A stretch of DNA of 22,398 nt from a virus: the IMG/VR virus record IMGVR_UViG_3300047667_000140, positions 1-22,398 of that record, one strand, 5' to 3'. Both the position numbers and the translations under genes were made by a program. Shown piece by piece: positions 6,188 to 12,809 of this stretch. The notes under the pieces were generated by a model. It saw only the letters and a program-made list of their open reading frames with translations, was not told where the DNA came from and ran no database searches. Numbering within the stretch: the first letter of the stretch is position 1; each line of letters opens with the position of its first letter.

Positions 6188-9100
6188 TTATAATCCTGAA
6201 ATCTCGCCAGTGTTCTTAAGTCTTAGCGGTATGTAAATAAATTCTACTGCTTTAACTGGTTCAATAGCAATATCTAAGTAAAGCTCGTTTCTATCAATTC
6301 TACTAGGAGTATTGTTACTTTCGTCACATACTACTAAGAAGTCATATAACGCTCTTTGACCTACTAATTCCAACATTAAACTATCTGCTTGTGCTTTGAT
6401 CTCGTCACGTGTAATCTTATCGTTCGGCTCAAAGATGTAAGGCTTAGCAAGTTTGTTAAGTTGACTACGCAAGTAGATAACCAAACGTGCTACGTTAATA
6501 CGATCCAAAGAACTTGCATTTTTTGCACGAGTCTTTTGACCAAAGTTAACAAGACCTGCGCCTGTTAAGAACGTAATTGGGTTAATACTTTGTGAGTAAA
6601 GCGTATCACGCTGTCCTTCATTAAGTGATATTGACTTAAATTCGCCTTCTGCAGTAATGTATCCTGCGGCACTTGCGTTAGTAATTCCGCCACGTCTTGT
6701 TCCTGCTGGAGCAAACCATGGAAAGCTAACTTGATCGCTTAGTGCTAATGTTCTTAGGATACCATGACTTGGTGGAACAACAACGTTGTTACCTGCATTA
6801 TCACTTGTAAACAAGCTCGGATAAAATACACCCAAGTACTCGTCTCTTGTTGTTAATCCATTGTCGTTATCTTCAACAGCTAGTGCTACGTTTGAGCCCC
6901 AGTTGTTTAGTGTAGTTGCATCACTCTTAAGTCTCATTGGACTATCACCAACAACAAATGCTGTTAAGCCTCTATCGTTATTAAGCGCAACCATTTCACC
7001 AATTAGTTCTGGATATCCTGGTGTTGCCATTACGTTAAATAGTCTTGATTCGTCATCTCTAATTTCTTGGTTACTATTAACCATTGCTTGTAGAGCTTGT
7101 ATAACTACTTTACGCTGTGCTTTACGTCCAAAGCTACCTGCTCCGTCTGTTTGGTTAGCTGATTCAGTAACCCAACGATGTGGATAATAAGCAGTTTGAA
7201 GTACATCACCTTGACGAACGTTTTTAGCAGTTACGTCTACGTAGTTACGTGTAAATTTCTTAACGTTAAATCCGCTTCTGCGTAAATTAAACAACAACAT
7301 ACCTTTTGGATATAGTGCTGGATCCGGCGCATCAGTGTCTAAGAAGTCACTAACTAATAGCTCTGCAATAGTACCTGTTGGTGCTACTGTTGCTGTTCCG
7401 CCACTTGTACCGTAACGTGCATCTGCAAACAAAATACCATCTTCAGTAGTTTGATCACCTTCATCAAGTGCAATCCACTTTTGAAGATCTGCGTTATACT
7501 TGTTAACTTGTGGATAGTTTTCTAAATCTGCTGTACTAACCCAAATGTCACCAGTTACTAGTGCAGATGATCCATCTTGCTGTGTAGTAGGCTCAGTTGC
7601 TGAAACAATTGGTCCTAGCGCATCGGCTGATGAATAAACACCTTGATAGCCTTTCCACGTAGTACCGTTGTGTACCATAATATCACACTCATCAACAATT
7701 GAATTGTACCATAGTGCGCCGTCTGCTGTTAGTGCTGTTGGAGCATTTGTGCCTGCTGTTTGTGTTAAGATTTTCCAATTTGAAGCATGGAAGTCATATA
7801 CACCATCGCCTGTTGGAGCCGCATATAAGTTTGCAGTTCCTGCCTTTGTTGCATAGTTATATGCCGCAAATCCAATTAATCCTAAAGCACCGTTTGTGTC
7901 TTTAATATGAATTTCACCACCGTCGTTATGTGAAACAACAAGTCTGTTACTTGCGTCTACACTTGCAACAATGTTTACAAATCCTGCCGCGTTAATTGAG
8001 TTTGCAAACAAGTCTGCATCGCTTGCCGCGCCTGTTGCTGTAACACTTAATGCTTTGCCACCTGACATAGTTGCTACGCCAGTAGTACTTTCTGCCATGG
8101 TAAAGCCATATGACTGACTGTTTAGTTGTGTTGCAACTGCGCTCGAAGTAATTTGCATTGCACTTGAACTATTTCTTGCAAAAATTGTAAAATCAAGTTC
8201 TTCATTTTCTGCTTCAGTAGTATGTGCTTGTACATAAAGCTGTCCTAGTGCAAGATTTAATCCGCCTTTTGCTTTATCTAAATTAAATACTGCTTCTTGG
8301 TGTGTCTTGTAAACTGGTGCTGGTTTAAGTTCCCACAATTTAGTTGTTGCGTTAAACGCTTTAACTTTCATTTGTACACCTAAGTTAGCATCAGTTGTTT
8401 TAAACCAAACACTTCCTGAAGGTCTTGACTTTGTATCAGCTACTTTAAATCCTGGAACATTTGTATGCGGAGCAATTTCTAATGCTGGAGCATAGTATGT
8501 ACCTGCTGTAATTCCTAAGTCAGCTAATAGTGTGCCTGAAGCGCCTGCTGTAATAGCAATCGCACCATCGTCATCAGTTGAACCATCTGTAGTTGATGAA
8601 CCATCACTGTAAACATACAATTTCCCGTCAACAACTGCTGATGTTACGCCTGTAATGCCTGCGGCATCAATTGCTGTTTCCATTGCCGCAACGTTTACGC
8701 CACTAATAGTAACAGTAGTTCCGTTAATAACAACAGTTTGTCCAGTTGTTAGTACTGGATTACTTGCAGTAGCACTAACTGTTGGCCAACTATTGACCCA
8801 TGCCGCTGTACCTACTTTGACCCATGTGCCTGCACTATTTTTGTAGTATACTTTATTAGTAGTAGTTGTAGTTACTACTGCATAATTGCCTACTGCGCCT
8901 ACTGCGCCCTTAGGAGCACCTGTGTTAACATCGCCTACTAAGTTTGTTTTTGACGTAATAACAATTGGAGTCTTGTTTGTGAATGACTGTCCACCAGTGA
9001 CAGTAACAGCATTGCTGTTCCATTCAAAAATTCCGTATTTTGTTTGAGCTGTGTCAAACCAATATGTTCCGTTTGCTGGGTTTGCCGCTGGAGCACTTGC

Positions 9101-9466
9101 ACTTGGCATAAGTTGACTTAAATCAATGTCTGCCCTTACAACAAACGCTCTGTTGCTTACACCCAAATATGAGTATGCCGCTTGTAGTCCGTATTCGTTA
9201 AGCTCACCGCCATTTACTGGGTTATTGCTTGCATCTGTTTGGAAGTATGGGTCTCCAAATGTGTCTGCTAAATCTCTCTGTGAAGTAATTAAAAAAGGAA
9301 CTCCTGCGTTCGCTTTTGTTGTACCTCGTGCTGTCCCTGTTCCTGCCGCGTTTGCCTTATCTTGCTGAGAGGCAACGAACAGCATTGGGGTTGTACCTGG
9401 TTCTGCTGGTGTGTAAAAACTTTCGTCGATTACGCTTACTTGTACACCTGGTGATATTAATGCCAT
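6188..9466 (-). CDS. 18: Contractile tail sheath protein gp18, with large insertion
   Basis: This is the contractile sheath subunit. It is 1092 aa against 659 in T4 (from memory). The N-terminus (MALISPGVQVSVIDES, residues 1-110) and C-terminus (about 700-1092) are the conserved sheath core. They include GYPELIGEMVALNNDRGL at 817-834, FPWFAPAGTRRGG near 915, INPITFLTGAGLVNFGQKT near 961 and ELYLDIAIEPVKAVEFI near 1061. Residues about 115-690 are an insertion made of short beta modules with paired aromatic residues (for example 132-150, 350-380, 582-606, 638-666). It also holds two copies of a flagellin-IN-like domain (about 262-320 and 488-533). The insertion probably decorates the sheath surface. 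The upstream late box is a perfect TATAAATA, and AGGAG precedes the ATG. Confidence 0.92.
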   Translation of the reverse strand: MALISPGVQVSVIDESFYTPAEPGTTPMLFVASQQDKANAAGTGTARGTTKANAGVPFLITSQRDLADTFGDPYFQTDASNNPVNGGELNEYGLQAAYSYLGVSNRAFVVRADIDLSQLMPSASAPAANPANGTYWFDTAQTKYGIFEWNSNAVTVTGGQSFTNKTPIVITSKTNLVGDVNTGAPKGAVGAVGNYAVVTTTTTNKVYYKNSAGTWVKVGTAAWVNSWPTVSATASNPVLTTGQTVVINGTTVTISGVNVAAMETAIDAAGITGVTSAVVDGKLYVYSDGSSTTDGSTDDDGAIAITAGASGTLLADLGITAGTYYAPALEIAPHTNVPGFKVADTKSRPSGSVWFKTTDANLGVQMKVKAFNATTKLWELKPAPVYKTHQEAVFNLDKAKGGLNLALGQLYVQAHTTEAENEELDFTIFARNSSSAMQITSSAVATQLNSQSYGFTMAESTTGVATMSGGKALSVTATGAASDADLFANSINAAGFVNIVASVDASNRLVVSHNDGGEIHIKDTNGALGLIGFAAYNYATKAGTANLYAAPTGDGVYDFHASNWKILTQTAGTNAPTALTADGALWYNSIVDECDIMVHNGTTWKGYQGVYSSADALGPIVSATEPTTQQDGSSALVTGDIWVSTADLENYPQVNKYNADLQKWIALDEGDQTTEDGILFADARYGTSGGTATVAPTGTIAELLVSDFLDTDAPDPALYPKGMLLFNLRRSGFNVKKFTRNYVDVTAKNVRQGDVLQTAYYPHRWVTESANQTDGAGSFGRKAQRKVVIQALQAMVNSNQEIRDDESRLFNVMATPGYPELIGEMVALNNDRGLTAFVVGDSPMRLKSDATTLNNWGSNVALAVEDNDNGLTTRDEYLGVFYPSLFTSDNAGNNVVVPPSHGILRTLALSDQVSFPWFAPAGTRRGGITNASAAGYITAEGEFKSISLNEGQRDTLYSQSINPITFLTGAGLVNFGQKTRAKNASSLDRINVARLVIYLRSQLNKLAKPYIFEPNDKITRDEIKAQADSLMLELVGQRALYDFLVVCDESNNTPSRIDRNELYLDIAIEPVKAVEFIYIPLRLKNTGEISGL

Positions 9467-9498
9467 TTAAGTTCTCCTGTTATAACAACTGTTAAAAG

Positions 9499-9506
9499 TA
9501 TTTATA
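9499..9506 (-). promoter_or_regulatory. Consensus T4 late promoter TATAAATA (gp18)
   Basis: The minus strand carries the exact T4 late consensus TATAAATA 32 bases before the sheath ATG. The leader contains AACAGGAGAAC. It is the best late-promoter match in the window, as expected for an abundant structural protein. Confidence 0.85.
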
Positions 9507-9561
9507 TGATTTGTCTAAAACCATACGTCATAACACCTAATAAAAGGGGGCATAAAGAGTA

Positions 9562-9569
9562 GGTAAATA
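9562..9569 (+). promoter_or_regulatory. Possible late box GGTAAATA before the HNH-like gene
   Basis: GGTAAATA ends four bases before the ATG. T4 spacing would place the transcript start within one base of the ATG. It is a weak match and could be chance in A+T-rich DNA. Confidence 0.3.
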
Positions 9570-9573
9570 CAAT

Positions 9574-9912
9574 ATGAGACCTTTATGCGAATGCGGATAC
9601 CGCCCAGCGGCAATAAACTACAAAAAAGACAATAGAACATTCTATCGCAAGCAATGTGAAACATGCTTGCACCATGGAGAGAAGAAGTGGGGAATACCTA
9701 AATGGCATCAAGCAGGGTATCGACAAAAAGATACATGTGAACGGTGTAGTTTTAATAGTCCGTATGTTGAGCAATTTAATGTGTATCATATAGATGGGAA
9801 TCTAAACAATACACTGCCAAGTAATTTAAAAACTGTTTGTGCTAATTGCCAGCGTGTTATGCAGAAGCTAGGCGTAAAGTGGAAGCAAGGCGACCTTGTA
9901 CCTGACTTTTAA
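9574..9912 (+). CDS. Small zinc-finger/HNH-like protein (112 aa)
   Basis: This small Cys-rich protein starts MRPLCECGYRPAAINYK. Cys pairs occur at C5/C7, C29/C32, C52/C55 and C89/C92, enough for two zinc ribbons. The segment FNVYHIDGNLNNTLPSNLKT followed by VCANCQ resembles an HNH or endonuclease VII finger. However, only one His is present where HNH enzymes usually have HH or DH, and the final His is Gln. Nuclease activity is therefore doubtful and a DNA- or RNA-binding role is possible. Similar proteins are, from memory, widespread in T4-like cyanophages. It lies alone on the plus strand between gp18 and the dNMP kinase, and its last 56 bases overlap the kinase gene tail to tail. Confidence 0.85.
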   Translation: MRPLCECGYRPAAINYKKDNRTFYRKQCETCLHHGEKKWGIPKWHQAGYRQKDTCERCSFNSPYVEQFNVYHIDGNLNNTLPSNLKTVCANCQRVMQKLGVKWKQGDLVPDF

Positions 9913-10468
9913 GATCGTCAATAGTGCCTTCGTTGTAAATATTAAAATCAAACGGTATATTTGCCCAGCGCCATTCACTAGGATGGGCGTCTGTTGGTTC
10001 AATACCCAAGTCTTGATATTGTCTAAACCATACAGGATCTGGGCCACGTTTTACACACCAAACTTTGCCGTCTAGTCCTTTAATTACGTGTGCTTCATTC
10101 TCAAATCTAACATCAGGAATAACAAAGTTTGTATCTGGGTTATCAATAACTGTCTTCTTTACAAAGCTAACCCATATTCCATCGTAAAAGCCATTGCGCA
10201 TACAATCGGTACCAAACTCTTGAAGTACTAATCTAGGAGTAATTTTGCGGCCAGTTTCTTGAGTCCAAAAAGTATCTTCTTGTTCTCGCCAATAACGACT
10301 ATCAGCAGTATCGCCTTCTAACATTTCTCGCGGCCAATCGAACATTACGCTAACTGCGTCTTTAAGTTTATCTGCAAATGAAATCTTTTTAAAGCCGTGT
10401 TCGTCAACTAGAACGTCTGCTACTGTACCTTTACCGCAACCAATTAACCCACAAACACCAATAATCAT
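9857..10468 (-). CDS. 1: Deoxynucleoside monophosphate kinase (T4 gp1-like)
   Basis: This enzyme phosphorylates dNMPs for phage DNA synthesis. The 203-aa P-loop protein has Walker A GLIGCGKGT at residues 7-15, FADKLKDAVS at 31-40, and IPDVRFENEA at 117-126, which matches the DVRF block of gp1-type dNMP kinases. T4 gp1 is about 241 aa, so this is a short form. The ATG at 10468 has AGGAG eight bases upstream. A GTG three codons earlier is rejected because it lies in that leader. Unlike its structural neighbours it has a host-like sigma70 promoter (TTGACA, 17 bp, TATACT), consistent with early expression. Its 3' end overlaps the HNH-like gene by 56 bases. Confidence 0.88.
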   Translation of the reverse strand: MIIGVCGLIGCGKGTVADVLVDEHGFKKISFADKLKDAVSVMFDWPREMLEGDTADSRYWREQEDTFWTQETGRKITPRLVLQEFGTDCMRNGFYDGIWVSFVKKTVIDNPDTNFVIPDVRFENEAHVIKGLDGKVWCVKRGPDPVWFRQYQDLGIEPTDAHPSEWRWANIPFDFNIYNEGTIDDLKSQVQGRLASTLRLASA

Positions 10469-10492
10469 ATAATACACTCCTAAGTATTATTA

Positions 10493-10521
10493 AGTATACT
10501 ATAAAATTTAGGTGTTGTCAA
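10493..10521 (-). promoter_or_regulatory. Sigma70-type promoter for the dNMP kinase
   Basis: On the minus strand TTGACA (10521-10516) and TATACT (10498-10493) are separated by exactly 17 bp. The -35 is perfect and the -10 matches five of six. It lies between the stop of the 82-aa gene and the kinase Shine-Dalgarno, suggesting early transcription by unmodified host polymerase. Confidence 0.8.
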
Positions 10522-10528
10522 CCGTTAA

Positions 10529-10777
10529 TTAATCGAAATGTCCGCCTTTTACAGCAACATGTTTTATTTCTTCTATTAGGAGTTGTTCTTGACGTTCTGC
10601 GTATGCTTCTTCAAACCCTTCTTCGTGGATATAACTTTCATTATTTCCCCAAGCACGTTTAAAGTATGAGTTGTAAGTTTTTTCAACGTCATCATCGGAC
10701 CAGCTAATGTCAATTAGTGTGCCTTTGATTATCCAGTTAAGTCGGTTAGCTTGTTTACGAACGTACGGTGAACACAT
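10529..10777 (-). CDS. Hypothetical small acidic protein (82 aa)
   Basis: I do not recognise this protein. It begins MCSPYVRKQANRLNWIIKGT, has a short SWSDDDVEKTYNSYFKRAW helix-like stretch, and ends in an acidic helix (EERQ/EEIKH type) and KGGHFD. It has no signal peptide, membrane helix or metal motif. The ATG has AAGGAGAAG upstream and a late-type box (TGTAAATA) before that, which supports a real, late-expressed gene. It lies between gp13 and the dNMP kinase, whose sigma70 promoter begins just past its stop codon. Confidence 0.75.
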   Translation of the reverse strand: MCSPYVRKQANRLNWIIKGTLIDISWSDDDVEKTYNSYFKRAWGNNESYIHEEGFEEAYAERQEQLLIEEIKHVAVKGGHFD

Positions 10778-10797
10778 GAGCTTCTCCTTGTTACAAT

Positions 10798-10805
10798 GTA
10801 TTTAC
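10798..10805 (-). promoter_or_regulatory. Late-type box TGTAAATA (82-aa gene)
   Basis: Minus-strand TGTAAATA lies 20 bases before the ATG and is followed by CATTGTAACAAGGAGAAG, close to the gp18 and gp19 leaders. It matches T4 TATAAATA at seven of eight positions. Confidence 0.55.
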
Positions 10806-10840
10806 AAAATAACAAAATGTTGGCGCTAACGTTGGATCAA

Positions 10841-11602
10841 TTAGCCTATCATAAATCCGTAGCCTTGACCACCGGATATTTGCATTGATACTTCAGTTTC
10901 TAATTTGTCTAATTCCATCTGCGCTTCTGCTTTAAGCGCATCACCGTTAAGACTCGAACCGCCTTGTGGTCCTGCAATAGTAGCAAATTTAGACCTTGCT
11001 TCGCCTAACATATACTTACATTTAGCAAGTGTATAATCTTTAATCCATTGCACTGCCATGTAATCGTCTAACAGCTCAAAATCTGGTCTGTGATTGTAGC
11101 AGTAAAGAAGTAATTCTTCTTCAGCTCTTGGTCTTTGTAAGATAGTTAATTTCTTTTGTGATCTATTCCAAGCAAACTCAATGAAACTACCAAACATACG
11201 TCCTACTAATTCTTGATATCCAGCAAATGCATTGTATGTTGCTAGGCCGCCCATGTTTGAACTAGCAAGTAGATACGTGTTTGTGTAAGCCATGTTGAAC
11301 GGTTCAAATAATGTTCCGCCATCGCCGCCACCGGAGCGTGATCCAATACTTCTACGGAAAATTTGACGCACTTCTTGTACTTCATTAGGAAGTATATATG
11401 CGTTTTGGTCCATTACTGTAGGCATAAAAATATATGATTCTTCAACTGAGTTATCACTACGTTGCCTAAACCTTGTTAGTGCAGTGTTAAGTGCAGTTTC
11501 ATAATGAATCGGGTCTAGTTCAACATCAACCATTCCGCCACCAAGCATTGCTTCAACGTATTTGTAAACTTCTTGTTTTTTTGTATCTAAATTTTCAGAC
11601 AT
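10841..11602 (-). CDS. 13: Neck protein gp13 (head-tail connector)
   Basis: In T4, gp13 with gp14 forms the neck that closes the filled head and accepts the tail. This 253-aa protein shows the family pattern: an early VELDPIHYETALNTALTRFR stretch, a strand pair ending NAYILPNEVQEVRQIFR, and a mid-region YNAFAGYQELVGRMFG. The C-terminal signature is GGSSLNGDALKAEAQMELDK, ending in a GFMIG-type tail, as in T4 gp13. The start is the ATG at 11602 (MSENLDTKK), with GGAG eight bases upstream. A GTG at 11632 in frame is rejected because it overlaps the promoter and Shine-Dalgarno. The gene is divergent from gp14, unlike the co-directional 13-14-15 order of T4. Confidence 0.82.
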   Translation of the reverse strand: MSENLDTKKQEVYKYVEAMLGGGMVDVELDPIHYETALNTALTRFRQRSDNSVEESYIFMPTVMDQNAYILPNEVQEVRQIFRRSIGSRSGGGDGGTLFEPFNMAYTNTYLLASSNMGGLATYNAFAGYQELVGRMFGSFIEFAWNRSQKKLTILQRPRAEEELLLYCYNHRPDFELLDDYMAVQWIKDYTLAKCKYMLGEARSKFATIAGPQGGSSLNGDALKAEAQMELDKLETEVSMQISGGQGYGFMIG

Positions 11603-11617
11603 GTCATGTTCTCCGAT

Positions 11618-11647
11618 ATAGTATTTATGCACAACGATAAATACTAT
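11618..11647. promoter_or_regulatory. Back-to-back divergent late promoters in an 11-bp inverted repeat
   Basis: ATAGTATTTAT (11618-11628) and ATAAATACTAT (11637-11647) are perfect inverted copies separated by 8 bases. Each arm contains a late box: CATAAATA on the minus strand (11629-11622) for gp13 and GATAAATA on the plus strand (11636-11643) for gp14. The boxes point outward. Confidence 0.8.
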
Positions 11648-11651
11648 TACA

Positions 11652-12809
11652 ATGCCAAAACTTAGCTTATATAAACCCGAGAGAGGGAAAGACTACTCAT
11701 TCTTAGACAAAAGTATTACCGAGATGTTTACAATCGGTGGTACAGATGTTTTTGTTCATAAGTATCTTGGCCCTAAAAATCCTAGTGAAGCAGACGCAAC
11801 TGCTGACCAGCCTCGTTATGATGCTGTAAAAGAAACTAATATACAAGATATGTTGTTCCTTGAAAACAGGGATAGAAAATACGACCCAGACATTTACACG
11901 ATGCGTGGAATTTATAGCGTATCAGATGTAGACTTTGACATGAGTCAGTTTGGATTATTCTTACAAAATGATATTATATTCATGACAATCCCAATTAATT
12001 ATAGTGTTAAGACACTAGGGCGTAAGATCATGTCTGGTGATGTCATCGAGTTGCCTCACTTAAAAGACGAATATGCGGCAAATGATTTTAGCGTAGCACT
12101 TAAACGGTACTACGTAGTAGAAGATGTGAATAGAGCAAGCGAAGGATTTTCGCATACTTGGTATCCACACTTGTACAGAGTTAAAATGAAGCAGATTGTT
12201 GACAGTCAAGAGTTCAAAGAGATACTTGATTTACCTGCTGAAGAGGGAAGTACACAAACGTTACGTGATGTGCTTAGTACATACGACAAAGAAATGCAAA
12301 TTAATGATGCTATTCTTGAGCAAGCAGAAGCAGATGCTCCTAAGGCAGGATTTGATACTAGTCATTTGTACACATTACAGGTTGATGACGAAGGTGTTCC
12401 AGAACTAGTTACAACCGACATTACTACACTTGATGCTAGTACAGAAAACGAATTAGCAGATCGAGTCAATCAAACTCCTGAAAGAGAAGGTTATACAGGT
12501 TACTTAATTGGTGACGGCATTGCTCCAAACGGTGAAGCGTTTGGCAGTGGTCTTAGCTTTCCACTTAGTCAAGTTAAAGGTGATTACTTCTTAAGAGTAG
12601 ATATGATGCCGAACAGACTATTTAGATATGACGGACAACGTTGGGTTAAGATGGAAGATAATGTACGTATGACATTGACTAACACTACTGCTAAAGATAC
12701 ACAGCGTACAGGATTTATTAATAATACAAAAACTTCAACTATTGGCGGCGAAACAGTTGTCGAAAGACAAGGACTTGGATCCGCACTTAGACCAAAGGCA
12801 GATAACTAA
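11652..12809 (+). CDS. 14: Neck protein gp14, extended C-terminus
   Basis: This is the partner of gp13 in the T4-type neck. The N-terminal 190 residues fit gp14: ITEMFTIGGTDVFVHKYLG (22-40), DMLFLENRDRKYDP, an FGLFLQNDIIFMTIP strand pair, GDVIELPHLKD (129-139) and YYVVEDVNRASEGF, followed by the WYPHLYRVKMKQI strand. Residues 195-385 are extra compared with T4 gp14 (256 aa from memory). They include an aromatic beta module, GDYFLRVDMM to GQRWVKMED (310-336), like those in the sheath insertion. The ATG lies nine bases after a late box and has no Shine-Dalgarno. It opens the long plus-strand operon, and its TAA overlaps the gp15 ATG (TAATG). Confidence 0.8.
   Translation: MPKLSLYKPERGKDYSFLDKSITEMFTIGGTDVFVHKYLGPKNPSEADATADQPRYDAVKETNIQDMLFLENRDRKYDPDIYTMRGIYSVSDVDFDMSQFGLFLQNDIIFMTIPINYSVKTLGRKIMSGDVIELPHLKDEYAANDFSVALKRYYVVEDVNRASEGFSHTWYPHLYRVKMKQIVDSQEFKEILDLPAEEGSTQTLRDVLSTYDKEMQINDAILEQAEADAPKAGFDTSHLYTLQVDDEGVPELVTTDITTLDASTENELADRVNQTPEREGYTGYLIGDGIAPNGEAFGSGLSFPLSQVKGDYFLRVDMMPNRLFRYDGQRWVKMEDNVRMTLTNTTAKDTQRTGFINNTKTSTIGGETVVERQGLGSALRPKADN

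Noticed and set aside
10811-10840. Near-palindrome GTTGGCGCTAAC considered as a terminator after gp13
   Set aside because: No loop and no U run; symmetry includes a mismatch, so it is probably chance.
11603-11632. GTG extension of gp13 by ten codons
   Set aside because: It would translate through the late promoter box and Shine-Dalgarno; ATG at 11602 has GGAG at proper spacing.
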